Origin: Chloroflexi bacterium HGW-Chloroflexi-4
GTDB lineage: Bacteria > Chloroflexota > Anaerolineae > Anaerolineales > Anaerolineaceae
Assembly: GCA_002840715.1 (NCBI GenBank)
Contig: PHBW01000007.1
Span: 1 to 64,000 of the forward strand
Reading direction: 5' to 3'
Length of the DNA: 64,000 bases
Of the stretch, positions 14,550 to 24,074 are shown piece after piece (the first letter of the stretch is position 1; each line of letters starts with the position of its first letter). The translations under genes and the position numbers were made by a program. Under the pieces are notes generated by a model, which was not told the origin of the DNA, did no database searches, and worked only from the letters and a program-made list of their open reading frames with translations.

Positions 14550-16424
14550 TCAATAAAGGTCCGCGGCGTCAAACTGACTGTTGTATATCTCGGCATAGAA
14601 GCCGCCTCTGGCCAGCAAGTCTTCATGACTGCCCTGCTCAACAATGTCGCCGTTGTTCATGACCAAAATGAGGTCAGCGTTGCGGATGGTTGAAAGGCGG
14701 TGGGCGATGATAAAGCTGGTGCGGTTCTTCATCAGATTATCCATGGCTTTTTGGATTAGTACTTCAGTGCGGGTATCAACCGAGCTGGTGGCTTCATCGA
14801 GAATCAGGATGCGCGGATTGGAAAGGATCGCACGGGCGATGGTTAACAACTGCTTTTGGCCCTGAGAGATGTTGGAGGTTTCTTCATTCAGCACCATCTT
14901 ATAGCCGTCAGGCAGGGTGCGAATGAAGTGATCCACATAAGCGGTTTTGGCGGCGGCAACAACTTCTTCATCCGTAGCGTTTAGCTGTCCGTAACGGATG
15001 TTCTCCATGATGGTGTCGTTATACAGCCAGGCCTCTTGTAAAACCATGCCAAATTGATCTCGCAAGTCTTCACGTTTGAAATTACGGATGTCATGTCCAT
15101 CCACCAGGATGGCGCCGCTGTTGATGTCATAAAAGCGCATGAGTAGTTTGACCATGGTGGTCTTGCCTGCCCCGGTCGGACCTACGATGGCAATCTTTTG
15201 TCCGGGTCTGATTTTGGCTGAGAAATCGTTGATAATGGTCTTCTCAGGATTATAACCAAAGTGCACATCTTTAAACTCAACTGTTCCTTCAACACAATCC
15301 ACCTGCACAGGATCTGCAATTTCTTCAATCTCCTCATCTTCAGCGAGAAACTCGAAAACACGTTCAGCGGCAGCGGCAGTTTGCTGCAGCACATTGGAAA
15401 TGTTAGCCACCTGGGCTATTGGTTGGGTGAAGGAACGTACATATTGGATAAAAGCCTGGATATCACCCACGGTAATGGCATTTTTAATCGCCAGGTAACC
15501 GCCCAAGATGGCAATGGCGACGTATCCAAGATTGCCGATGAACATCATAATCGGCATCATCATGCCTGAAAGAAATTGAGATTTCCAGGCTGATGAGAAA
15601 AGGGTTGTATTGTAAGTGTCGAATTTTTCGATGCTTTTTTGCTCACCGTTGAAAACTTTCATAACCACGTGTCCGCCGAACATCTCTTCGATGTGGCCGT
15701 TTACGTGTCCCAGGTAATCTTGCTGCTGTTTGAAGTATTTCTGCGATTGCTTCACCACGATGCTGATGAACAATGCAGAAACCGGCAGAATCACAAGTGC
15801 AACCAGCGTCATGACCCAACTGATCGAGAACATCATCACCAATACACCGATGATGGCGGTAACAGACGTGATAATTTGAGTCAAACTTTGATTAAGGGTC
15901 TGGCTGACAGTGTCAACATCATTGGTCACACGAGAAAGCACTTCACCCTGATTAGTACTATCGAAATAACGGAGCGGTAAACGATTGATCTTTTCTGCAA
16001 TCTGCTTGCGTAATTTGTAGGTCAACTTCATTGAAACATTGGTCATAATCCAACCCTGAACGTAGCTAAACACCGCAGAGGTCAGATATAAAGCGACCAT
16101 GATCATGACAATATTGCCAATGTAAACAAAATCAATGCCTGAACCTGTGCCGGCAATTTGGCCAACGATACCTTCAAACAGTCGAGTCGTGGCTTTACCC
16201 AGAATTTTTGGTCCGGCAATCATGAAGACAGTTGAAGCTATAGCAAATACAAAAACGATGATGATGGATATTTTATATTCGCTTAAATATTGGATTAACT
16301 TAGCCATGGTGGCTTTAAAATTGCGGGCTTTTTCGCCGCCGCGCATCATGCCTGCCATCGGACCACCCCCCATCGGTCCTCCATGCTGCTGTTTGCTTTG
16401 TTGAGGTCTTCCTTGCGGCATCAT
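14550..16424 (-). CDS. ABC exporter half-transporter, canonical-site subunit
   Basis: A protein of 624 residues. A Gly/Met/Pro-rich N-terminal tail (about 30 residues) precedes a six-span type IV exporter domain (residues about 40-350) and a nucleotide-binding domain: Walker A GPTGAGKTT, Q-loop LQEAWLYND, signature NISQGQKQLL, Walker B ILILDEATSSVD with the catalytic glutamate, H-loop IIAHRLS. The start overlaps the stop of the upstream ABC gene by four bases, as expected for an obligate heterodimer of the LmrCD/TM287-288 type. Multidrug or lipid export is the likely role. Control by the MarR gene at the head of the operon is inferred. Confidence 0.9.
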   Translation of the reverse strand: MMPQGRPQQSKQQHGGPMGGGPMAGMMRGGEKARNFKATMAKLIQYLSEYKISIIIVFVFAIASTVFMIAGPKILGKATTRLFEGIVGQIAGTGSGIDFVYIGNIVMIMVALYLTSAVFSYVQGWIMTNVSMKLTYKLRKQIAEKINRLPLRYFDSTNQGEVLSRVTNDVDTVSQTLNQSLTQIITSVTAIIGVLVMMFSISWVMTLVALVILPVSALFISIVVKQSQKYFKQQQDYLGHVNGHIEEMFGGHVVMKVFNGEQKSIEKFDTYNTTLFSSAWKSQFLSGMMMPIMMFIGNLGYVAIAILGGYLAIKNAITVGDIQAFIQYVRSFTQPIAQVANISNVLQQTAAAAERVFEFLAEDEEIEEIADPVQVDCVEGTVEFKDVHFGYNPEKTIINDFSAKIRPGQKIAIVGPTGAGKTTMVKLLMRFYDINSGAILVDGHDIRNFKREDLRDQFGMVLQEAWLYNDTIMENIRYGQLNATDEEVVAAAKTAYVDHFIRTLPDGYKMVLNEETSNISQGQKQLLTIARAILSNPRILILDEATSSVDTRTEVLIQKAMDNLMKNRTSFIIAHRLSTIRNADLILVMNNGDIVEQGSHEDLLARGGFYAEIYNSQFDAADLY

Positions 16425-18658
16425 GCTAATTCCTCCTTGCTCAACTGTGAAGTCGCGATCTCACGATAAGTCTCACAGTCTTTCATCAATTGCTGGTGCG
16501 TGCCCTTGCCCACGATCTTGCCTTCATCAACGACGATAATCTGCTCAGCAGTTTTAATGGTGGAAACACGTTGGGTAACAATGATCATGGTGCTTTTACC
16601 GGTTTCCTTTTTCAAGGCACGGCGTAAAGCAGAATCCGTTTTGAAATCAAGGGCCGAAAGAGCGTCATCAAAAATGTAAATTGGCGGATGCTTAACCAGA
16701 GCGCGGGCAATGGCCAATCGCTGTTTCTGACCGCCAGAGACGTTGGTTCCACCTTGCGAGATTTCAGTTTGCAGACCTTCTTCTTTGGCATTCACAAATT
16801 CTTCTGCCTGGGCGATGGATATCACTTTCTTCAATGTCTCTTCATCTGCATTCTCGTCGGCATAGCGCAAGTTGCTTTCTATGGTGCCTGAAAAGAGCAT
16901 GCCCTTCTGCGGCACATAACCGATCTTCTCACGCAAATCACTCTGCCTGACATCGCGGATATCAACGCCATCCACCAAAATTGATCCTGCGGTGACATCG
17001 AAAAAGCGCGGGATCAAGTTAATAACGGTGGATTTGCCTGAACCGGTTGAGCCAATGATGGCTGTGGTTTCACCTGGTTTAGCAGTAAAACTTATGCCGC
17101 AAATGACATCTTCTTCCGCATTGGGGTAGCGGAAAGAAACATCACGAAATTCAACCAACCCATTGGTTTTAGTATCAAACGATTTAGGCTCTTTGGGATC
17201 CACAATAGTTGGTTCAACGGCCAATACTTCAGCCACGCGTGCAGCAGACACAGAGGCTCTAGGCAAAATAATGAACATCATCGAAAGCATCAAGAAGGAG
17301 AAAACCACCTGCATGGCGTATTGCATAAAGGCCATCATGTCACCCACTTGAAGGGCTGAATTTGCCACCTGATGGGCACCCACCCAAATGATCAAAACGG
17401 ATAAACCGTTCATGATCAACATCATGATGGGCATCAAAACCACCATAATGCGATTGACGAATAACGAGTTTTCGGTCAGGTCTGTATTGGCTTTGTCAAA
17501 ACGCTCTGCTTCAAATTGCTGGGTGTTGAAAGCCCGAATGACCATGATGCCCGACAGACTTTCACGCGTCACCAGGTTTAACCGGTCAATCAAACTCTGA
17601 ATCTTTTTAAAACGTGGCAAGGCAATGGTGAAAACCGTTAAGATGATCACCAAAAGTATGCCGACTGCCAGGGCAATAATCCAGGTCATGGAAGGGCTTT
17701 TATTGACCGCGTGCACCACAGCCCCAACACCGATGATCGGCGCATAGAACACCATGCGGATGATCATAATGATCACCATTTGAATTTGAGTAATATCGTT
17801 GGTGGATCGGGTAATCAAAGACGCGGTGGAAAACTTTTCAAATTCAGCTTTGGAGAAGCCTTCAACCTTGGCAAATACATCACGGCGGATGTCGCGTGAG
17901 ACACCGGCAGCAGCCCGGGCAGACAACAAACCGACTGCAATGGTACACAACACGGTAGCCAAGGTTAGGAGCAGCATCAAGCCACCAATCCGCAGAATGT
18001 AAGCGGTTTGAAGTTTGCTGGCTTCCACACCGAGGGCTTCATATTCCGCGCGAATGACCGGGGCTGCGGATTGGTTGAGCATGCTTTCGGTCATGGCTGA
18101 AAATTTTTCACTGACGGTGCTGGTCATGGCTGCCAATTGTTCTGCTGGCAATTGAGGCAGCAAAGTGAAAACATCCATGCCGGTGGGAATTTTGGAGAGG
18201 TCAAAACCTGAGGAGCTCATGGCAGCGGCTTTGACCGGGTCTTTTACCGCAGCTTCAATCATCGAAACCACCAGTAATGATTTACCGGTGATGGGATTCA
18301 ATCTGTTAATTTCATCTGCATCTATTTCGTTTAAGACATAGATTGATTCTGTTGCAAGCAGGGGATACTTCTCTAGGTAATTGTCATAATCCGCTGAAGT
18401 GGAATCAACCAGAGTGTAATCGGTTAGGACGACTGCCTTCTCTTCAGGAGTCATGAATATCAACAGTTTATCCATTTCGCTTGAGCGAATAGCCGCGGGA
18501 ACTGCATTTTCAACACCACCCTGCTGGATGCCGACATTCACGATATCAGACATGTAGTTCGGTAGTGCAAGATCAGCCATTGCCTGGGCAAAAAGAAGCC
18601 CGATGGCGATCAAGATTGACAATGCATAAGGTTTTAAATACTTGAACAGTCTTAACAT
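16421..18658 (-). CDS. ABC exporter half-transporter, degenerate-site subunit with large extracellular insert
   Basis: A protein of 745 residues. The exporter domain starts at residue 1, but between spans 1 and 2 there is an insert of about 170 residues (residues about 40-210) that is probably outside the cell. The nucleotide-binding domain has Walker A GSTGSGKST, signature NVSGGQKQR, and Walker B IYIFDDALSALD, where aspartate replaces the catalytic glutamate; the H-loop position reads IVTQRVS, lacking the usual histidine. Such changes mark the degenerate site of heterodimeric ABC exporters, so this subunit pairs with the next gene. GAGAGGAGC serves as ribosome site. Confidence 0.9.
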   Translation of the reverse strand: MLRLFKYLKPYALSILIAIGLLFAQAMADLALPNYMSDIVNVGIQQGGVENAVPAAIRSSEMDKLLIFMTPEEKAVVLTDYTLVDSTSADYDNYLEKYPLLATESIYVLNEIDADEINRLNPITGKSLLVVSMIEAAVKDPVKAAAMSSSGFDLSKIPTGMDVFTLLPQLPAEQLAAMTSTVSEKFSAMTESMLNQSAAPVIRAEYEALGVEASKLQTAYILRIGGLMLLLTLATVLCTIAVGLLSARAAAGVSRDIRRDVFAKVEGFSKAEFEKFSTASLITRSTNDITQIQMVIIMIIRMVFYAPIIGVGAVVHAVNKSPSMTWIIALAVGILLVIILTVFTIALPRFKKIQSLIDRLNLVTRESLSGIMVIRAFNTQQFEAERFDKANTDLTENSLFVNRIMVVLMPIMMLIMNGLSVLIIWVGAHQVANSALQVGDMMAFMQYAMQVVFSFLMLSMMFIILPRASVSAARVAEVLAVEPTIVDPKEPKSFDTKTNGLVEFRDVSFRYPNAEEDVICGISFTAKPGETTAIIGSTGSGKSTVINLIPRFFDVTAGSILVDGVDIRDVRQSDLREKIGYVPQKGMLFSGTIESNLRYADENADEETLKKVISIAQAEEFVNAKEEGLQTEISQGGTNVSGGQKQRLAIARALVKHPPIYIFDDALSALDFKTDSALRRALKKETGKSTMIIVTQRVSTIKTAEQIIVVDEGKIVGKGTHQQLMKDCETYREIATSQLSKEELA

Positions 18659-18696
18659 TTACTTTGATGCTCCTCTCAATAATTTCTCAATAATCA

Positions 18697-19293
18697 TTAT
18701 TCCAAATCAGGTTCAGCATCATTATCAGCTGTGGGGTGAAATGGAAAATCCACCCTTTTTTGCATTGATTTAAGCAGTTTTTCAAGCAAGAAAATAAGCT
18801 GCGTCTTCTCTTCATCGGTTAAATCGGATGACAGATCATTCATCATCGCCAACCGCTGCGGTCCAACGGTTTCCATCATTTTTCTGCCCTGTTCAGTAAT
18901 GCGGATGAGGAAAACGCGTTTGTCTTTTGGATCCATGTTGCGTTCGATGTAGCCGCTCTCTTCAAGTCCGCGCAGCAATGAGCTGATGGTGTTCTTTTTT
19001 ACATTCTGAAACCGGCTTAACGCAGTCGGATTGATGCCTTCGGCGTTGCCGCTTTTTTCGGCGACCAGCAAGCGAATCAGGATGCCCATACGCGGACCGG
19101 AAAGTTCTCCGGGCATCATTTTATGCGCCACAATGGCAGCATAATAATTGGCAAGCATGCGGATTAAGGAGCTTAATTCAAGGCCCTTGATATCCACGCC
19201 ATTGGTCATGGATAACAAATGCTTTTTGAGATGATCGCGCATCATTTCATAGTGATTTTCATTTTCGTGGTGACAGTCCATTGACTCTTCCAT
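18697..19293 (-). CDS. MarR-family regulator of the ABC exporter operon
   Basis: A protein of 198 residues, longer than usual for MarR because of a His-rich N-terminus (MDCHHENENHYEMM) and an acidic tail. The winged HTH is at about residues 80-140: GINPTALSRFQNVKKNTISSLLRGLEESGYIERNMDPKDKRVFLIRIT. The dimerisation helices flank it. It is the first gene of the exporter operon and probably represses it until a drug or lipid binds. The ATG at 19293 has no ribosome site; the ATG at 19281 (GGAAGAG upstream) may be the true start. Confidence 0.88.
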   Translation of the reverse strand: MEESMDCHHENENHYEMMRDHLKKHLLSMTNGVDIKGLELSSLIRMLANYYAAIVAHKMMPGELSGPRMGILIRLLVAEKSGNAEGINPTALSRFQNVKKNTISSLLRGLEESGYIERNMDPKDKRVFLIRITEQGRKMMETVGPQRLAMMNDLSSDLTDEEKTQLIFLLEKLLKSMQKRVDFPFHPTADNDAEPDLE

Positions 19294-19305
19294 CGTTCGT
19301 AGATT

Positions 19306-19346
19306 GTTCGAGGCCGAACTATACTCCCTCGTACTATTAAAGTCAA
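19306..19346 (-). promoter_or_regulatory. Promoter and operator of the marR-ABC operon
   Basis: On the leftward strand TTGACT (19341-19346) and TATAGT (19318-19323) are 17 bases apart. GTTCG-AGGC-CGAAC (19306-19319), a perfect inverted repeat, overlaps the -10 and the predicted start, an ideal position for repression by the MarR protein encoded immediately downstream. Confidence 0.75.
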
Positions 19347-19442
19347 GGAGGATGAAAAATACTCTTATACAACGTTAATGTTGGGAGGGGAGTCCGGATT
19401 GAAAAATATCGATGGAGTTCATAATGGAGTGGTTTAGGGCAT

Positions 19443-19474
19443 GGTTCCGAATTCTCGTTTGAGAATTCGGAACC
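19443..19474. repeat. Perfect 14-bp hairpin between operons
   Basis: GGTTCCGAATTCTC (19443-19456) pairs without mismatch with GAGAATTCGGAACC (19461-19474) around GTTT. It lies about 60 bases after the end of the leftward peptide-binding gene. On that strand no T tract follows, so an mRNA-stabilising or REP-like element is as likely as a terminator. Confidence 0.6.
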
Positions 19475-19531
19475 TGATAACCACATTTTTTTTACTACGA
19501 CGTAATAATTCTTTTTCTACGCTTTCAATAC

Positions 19532-21655
19532 TTACTCCCAGTAGCTTTGATCGATGGAAAGGTAGCGAATCTGGGGATAGGTGCTGACCGGTGACAGGAT
19601 GTAGCCCTTGATGTAAGACTTGACCAGTTGAAAGTCGCCGTAATGGTAGAGGAAGAGTACAGGTGCATCTTCGACGATCATTTTTTCGGCCTGTTGATAA
19701 AGGTCAATTCGTTTGGCGACGTCAGGTTCGATTCTGGCCTGTTCAAGGATGCGGTCCAACTCGGGGTTGCTGTAGTTGCCCTTGTTCATGTCTGCGCCGG
19801 TATGGAAAAGCACATCTGCAAAGTTTTCGGGGTCGGGATAGTCAGCACACCAACCGGTGGTGGTCACCTGGCCGTAATCTTGCCGGGAGGACTGTTCGTA
19901 GAAGGTGTTCGGATCAAGGTTGCGGATATTGACTTTAATGCCCAGGTTTTTCTGCCACATATCGCTCAAGGCAGACACGAGCGAATCAGCATAACTGCCG
20001 TAACCGCTGGTCGAAATCACGATCTCGGGGAAGGCATCCACTGAACCGTAAGTGGAATCGGCAATGAGCTCTTTGGCAAGCTCAGGATCATAACCATAAC
20101 CCTGAAGCTCCTGACTGAAACCAGGCAAGGCCGGCGGATAAATGCCCTTGGCCGCCACATCCGTGTTCATCAAGACCACATCCAGATACTTGGCCTTATC
20201 AAAAGCGAGTGAAAATGCCTGCCTCACTTTAACATCATCAAATGGCGCCTTAGTGACGTCAAACTGCACGTAACTGGTGCAGAGCGAAACACCCGCAAGC
20301 AGTTCGTTGTTAAGCGGATCAGAAGGATCGCTGACACGTTCGACATTGTAGTCGTATACTCCGGCGATATCGATGGAACCTTCTTCATAAAGTCTGAAGT
20401 CGTCACCGCTGTAGAGATTGTAGACCACCATGGGGATGGAAGGTTTTTCGCCGTAATAGTCTTCAAAACGTTCGTAGACCATGGACGTCATCGATTCCCA
20501 GCGAGCGAGGCGGTAAGGGCCGGTGCCGTTGGGTGACCGGTACCATTCGCTGCCGGATTCGACATTCTCGCGATCCACAATGTTGGCTGTGGGATAGATT
20601 AACTTGTACAGGAAATAAGGTTTGGGTGCATCTATGGTGACCTGCAAGGTGTGGTCATCAATTATTTTTAGCCCCGAAATGGATTGCGCTGTGCCTTCAA
20701 CCATTTCTTTGACACCGACAATGTCGCCGAGATAAGTCATGACGGTATCGGACTGGGTGTCAGGATTGGCAGCGCGCTGCCAGGAGTAAACCACATCTTC
20801 GGCAGTTACAGGTTTGCCATTATGAAAGACAGCATTTGGTTGAAGGTAAAAGGTATAGATGGTACCGTCCACGCTGATATCCCAGCCGGCAGCCAGGGCA
20901 GGCACAATTTCAAGTTTGGGGTTGAAAGTGACCAGACCTTCAAAAATCAGGTAATCTCCTGACCCATGCGTGGTAGCGGGATCGTATTCGCGCGGATTGC
21001 TGGATTCGCCGCCACTCAACATGAGCACCTGACTGCGGGGTAATCCATTCACGCGCGGCGAGGTTAAGACTATCGAGTCGCGAATGCTATTGCATTGTTG
21101 ATCCCAATAGCTAAAGTTTTCTGGATTGGAATAAAGGACCAACGTAATCGCCCGACCGGCATTGAGCACGGTGGTGAGGCGAATTTCCATGTCTTCATCC
21201 CAGGAGGGAAAGAAACCGGTCAACTGGGTGTACCAGGCTTGGGAACCATCTGAAAGCGTAATGGCCTTGTCTTGCTGGATCTTCACATCTTCAAGACCGG
21301 TTGCCTGTGTGTCTATGACCTGCTGGCCAACGATTTCGAGTGAATCACCGGCCGTATAAATTGTGGGCGTCAGATAACCAAAACCTTCGTTATCCCCCAT
21401 GGTGTAATCCTGGAAGTAACCTGCATCCACGGGAGCATCCAGGGCAGTAAAGCCGTCTGGAATGGAAAGCGACAAACCGTATTCATCATTTACATAAACA
21501 TCTGCATTGGAATTGGATACTGCATAAGCCGTTGCCGTTGAACGCGGGGCATAATCATTGCGTTCAGGTTTACTGGAAGGTTCAGGTGTTGTGATAAAAG
21601 AACATGCAGTTAAAAGCAAAACAAGGATCAATGAGGCGATCAGGATCTTCTTCAT
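19532..21655 (-). CDS. Peptide/nickel-type ABC substrate-binding lipoprotein with extra N-terminal domain
   Basis: A protein of 707 residues from an ATG at 21655 (GGGAGC upstream). Lipobox LLLTAC. Residues about 45-185 form a PsbP/LpqN-like beta domain (YVNDEYGLSLSIPDGF ... RAITLVLYSNPENF). Residues about 215-700 are an SBP_bac_5 domain: YDPATTHGSG, VYSWQRAANP, RLARWESMTSMVYER, VRQAFSLAFDKAKY, GWCADYPDPENFADVLFHTG. The family binds peptides or similar solutes for ABC import, yet no permease or ATPase gene is nearby, so it is an orphan or serves another role. The start overlaps the stop of the peptidase gene (TAATG), so the two are translationally coupled. Confidence 0.85.
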   Translation of the reverse strand: MKKILIASLILVLLLTACSFITTPEPSSKPERNDYAPRSTATAYAVSNSNADVYVNDEYGLSLSIPDGFTALDAPVDAGYFQDYTMGDNEGFGYLTPTIYTAGDSLEIVGQQVIDTQATGLEDVKIQQDKAITLSDGSQAWYTQLTGFFPSWDEDMEIRLTTVLNAGRAITLVLYSNPENFSYWDQQCNSIRDSIVLTSPRVNGLPRSQVLMLSGGESSNPREYDPATTHGSGDYLIFEGLVTFNPKLEIVPALAAGWDISVDGTIYTFYLQPNAVFHNGKPVTAEDVVYSWQRAANPDTQSDTVMTYLGDIVGVKEMVEGTAQSISGLKIIDDHTLQVTIDAPKPYFLYKLIYPTANIVDRENVESGSEWYRSPNGTGPYRLARWESMTSMVYERFEDYYGEKPSIPMVVYNLYSGDDFRLYEEGSIDIAGVYDYNVERVSDPSDPLNNELLAGVSLCTSYVQFDVTKAPFDDVKVRQAFSLAFDKAKYLDVVLMNTDVAAKGIYPPALPGFSQELQGYGYDPELAKELIADSTYGSVDAFPEIVISTSGYGSYADSLVSALSDMWQKNLGIKVNIRNLDPNTFYEQSSRQDYGQVTTTGWCADYPDPENFADVLFHTGADMNKGNYSNPELDRILEQARIEPDVAKRIDLYQQAEKMIVEDAPVLFLYHYGDFQLVKSYIKGYILSPVSTYPQIRYLSIDQSYWE

Positions 21656-23013
21656 TATTTTGCTCCCTTCTGGCGAACGATGAGCATGATGACGATCAAC
21701 AGGAGGCAGTTCACACCTGCAATGACCAGGATGAGAACCAGATGGCTGCGCAGCCAATCGATAATGCCAATACCAGAAACTGAAGCCTGGGTTGTCAATG
21801 CAACAGGCGTTGACTCAAGCGAAACAGGGTCACTCACGACAGCCTGTGAATCCATGCCCTGAATGGGGATGATAGTGGGCACAGGTGTGGGGTTCTGCAT
21901 GTTTTGCTGAGCCGCTTCATCCAATGCGGGTAAAGAATAGTAACTGCGCCATTCGGCTTGAAAACCAGCCAGGTCAAAGCCGTAGGCATTTTGAAGCGCA
22001 TCGCTGATGGCATCCCCCGCCCTGATGCGTTGAAGCAATGAAAGCATTTTCTCTTTGCCGTAGGTTTGGATCAGATAATCCACCATGTAAAAGGACTGGC
22101 TGTACGAAAGATCAGCAATGCTGGGATCCTCGGAAAAACCGCCAGACAAAACACTAAAAGACATGAGTGAGTTGGAATCGACATTCTGTTCAAAGAAAGC
22201 CGCTTCAAAACTGCTGGGGCCTCCTTCGCCGTAAACCGCCAAGCCTTCACTCAACCAGGTTGGCGTGGAGCCCAGGCAGGAAAAGGTGTAATCGCCGACA
22301 AGCACGTGGGTAAGTTCATGCGCCTCAGTGTTTTGACCCCACTCCAATTCGGCAGGGTCAATGCCAATGATGAGAATGTTATATTCAGGGTAAGCCAGAC
22401 CACCGGTCCAGCCGGGTTCATAGAATACGGCATCGCGCATATCCTGAGTGGAGGAGTAGATATAGAGATCAACTGGCTGCTCCGGGAGCATGCCGATGTC
22501 TTCATTCAGATGATTCAAGGCTTCTACGGCTGCATTTTTTAATGTGGAGGCGTATTGTTTGTCATTTTCATAATAGTGGAAGCGAATCAAGCCATCTTCC
22601 AATAATTTCCAATCATATACATCATCCAACCAGAGAATTTCTTGCCTATCAGTAAATTCTGATTTGCCCTGGTTATCGATATACTCCCACTGCCACCAGA
22701 TAGTGGTACCGGGGGGTTCACCGCCGCTCTGGCGCATATCCCACTCCCAGCGAGCGTTAATGCTCGAACCCGTAGTGAATTCAGGATAAGCCAACGCACT
22801 GACGGTGCCGCAGGAGTCGCGGTTGGTGCCGTAATGCAGTTTAACCTGGGTAATACTATCTGCATCCTTGAGATCAATCAAAAAAGCGATGCTCATGGGA
22901 AAGGCTAATTCTGCCTGATTATGAGTCACAGCCGCTGAAGGAGCATTCACGTGGGTAAATGCGGTTGAGAATATAAGGCCAAGGGTACAACAAAGTAAGA
23001 TTATTTTATTCAT
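21655..23013 (-). CDS. Secreted, C-terminally anchored gluzincin peptidase (peptidase MA-like)
   Basis: A protein of 452 residues with an N-terminal signal peptide (KIILLCCTLGLIFSTAFT), a beta-rich region to about residue 130, then a metallopeptidase domain with H232-E-L-T-H236 and a downstream WLSEGLAVYGEG glutamate, the gluzincin triad. A Thr/Pro linker leads to a C-terminal membrane span (LVLILVIAGVNCLLLIVIML) and a basic tail. The catalytic domain thus faces outward. The coupled downstream gene encodes a peptide-type binding lipoprotein, suggesting extracellular proteolysis followed by peptide capture (inference). The start at 23013 has AGAGGGA upstream. Confidence 0.82.
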   Translation of the reverse strand: MNKIILLCCTLGLIFSTAFTHVNAPSAAVTHNQAELAFPMSIAFLIDLKDADSITQVKLHYGTNRDSCGTVSALAYPEFTTGSSINARWEWDMRQSGGEPPGTTIWWQWEYIDNQGKSEFTDRQEILWLDDVYDWKLLEDGLIRFHYYENDKQYASTLKNAAVEALNHLNEDIGMLPEQPVDLYIYSSTQDMRDAVFYEPGWTGGLAYPEYNILIIGIDPAELEWGQNTEAHELTHVLVGDYTFSCLGSTPTWLSEGLAVYGEGGPSSFEAAFFEQNVDSNSLMSFSVLSGGFSEDPSIADLSYSQSFYMVDYLIQTYGKEKMLSLLQRIRAGDAISDALQNAYGFDLAGFQAEWRSYYSLPALDEAAQQNMQNPTPVPTIIPIQGMDSQAVVSDPVSLESTPVALTTQASVSGIGIIDWLRSHLVLILVIAGVNCLLLIVIMLIVRQKGAK

Positions 23014-23136
23014 ATTCCCTCTTCTTTCTGCGGTGTTTGTAAACAATTCATTTTTACCAACTTTTGTCAATCTTAATTGAATACAAGATTAGTCCTAATT
23101 GTAACTGGTTGCTCATCAAGTTAGTAGCCTGTGTTT

Positions 23137-23165
23137 TTGATGAAATCGGTGTCACTGGTTATAAT
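23137..23165 (+). promoter_or_regulatory. Sigma70-type promoter of the SH3 lipoprotein gene
   Basis: TTGATG (23137-23142) and TATAAT (23160-23165) are 17 bases apart, predicting a leader of about 65 bases. Confidence 0.65.
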
Positions 23166-23236
23166 TATCATGCAAGCAATTTTTGCTGCACCCTCACCTT
23201 ATTATTGATTTACATCTCTATCACCCTGGAGCTTTA

Positions 23237-24022
23237 ATGAAAAAGTTTATCGGCATCTTATTTTCAGCAATCCTTCTCTTTAGTCTCAGCGCTTGCGACC
23301 TTTTGATCCCTGACGCAGTCACACCCACAATAGCCCCCACCTATACACAGGCAGCATTTCCAACTGAAGCGGTGGTTGAAACTGAAATTCCGCTGCCCAC
23401 GATGATGCCGCCGACTGCGACCCCATCCCCCACCGCCACCGCTTCTGCAATTTCAATGTTAAGCGCTGAAGTGACTTTTGATAACTACAGTCTGCGAAAA
23501 GGCCCTGGCAGATTATTTGAGCGGGTGAGTCTTTATCGAACCGGCGAGGTGGTCTCTCTTATTGGTCGAGAATTCACCAACAACTGGGCGCTGGTAAAAA
23601 CCAGCGATAATGCCATTGGTTGGATGAACCTGGTAGGACTTAAGCTTTATGGCGATCTTTATTCGCTCCCGATTTTTAGAGTGGATGATGCACAAATCTT
23701 GTTCGGGCACGTTTATCTGCCAGGCAGAATACCTGCAACCGGAATCGTGGTTTCGATCGCACCCAATGATAATGACCTTTCAGAATCTTATGACACCAGT
23801 TCCACCAATGTCGATGGCATGTGGGCGCTTTATCTGCCTGAAGACGCCAAAGGCAATTGGATCATCGGACCAAATGCATATACCTGCCAGGGATCAAACG
23901 CTGTATTTCCTGATTCTGAAGGTTGTACATTAAAAGGCAACCTCCCTTTAGCCCAGGAAATTATGCTACCTTTTGCCCCCGGACTGGCAATCGAGTTTGA
24001 GATTTTGCCGTTGAACCCATAA
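23237..24022 (+). CDS. Lipoprotein with bacterial SH3 domain
   Basis: A protein of 261 residues with lipobox SLSAC, then a Thr/Pro-rich linker (PTPTATASA-like) of about 50 residues typical of cell-surface proteins in this lineage. Residues about 75-140 form an SH3_3 domain (NYSLRKGPGRLFERVSLYRTGEVVSLIG ... NNWALVKTSDNAIGWMN), which usually binds cell wall or peptides. The C-terminal part (FGHVYLPGRIPATGIVVSIAPND ... GMWALYLPEDAKGNWIIG) looks like a beta-sandwich of the carboxypeptidase-regulatory type. I chose ATG 23237 for its GGAG and its lipoprotein signal; the frame is open from 23183. Confidence 0.8.
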   Translation: MKKFIGILFSAILLFSLSACDLLIPDAVTPTIAPTYTQAAFPTEAVVETEIPLPTMMPPTATPSPTATASAISMLSAEVTFDNYSLRKGPGRLFERVSLYRTGEVVSLIGREFTNNWALVKTSDNAIGWMNLVGLKLYGDLYSLPIFRVDDAQILFGHVYLPGRIPATGIVVSIAPNDNDLSESYDTSSTNVDGMWALYLPEDAKGNWIIGPNAYTCQGSNAVFPDSEGCTLKGNLPLAQEIMLPFAPGLAIEFEILPLNP

Positions 24023-24074
24023 TCGTGTTAATCACGAGGCGCTTCAATAATATTTAATCTGCTCCTTTCACCTC

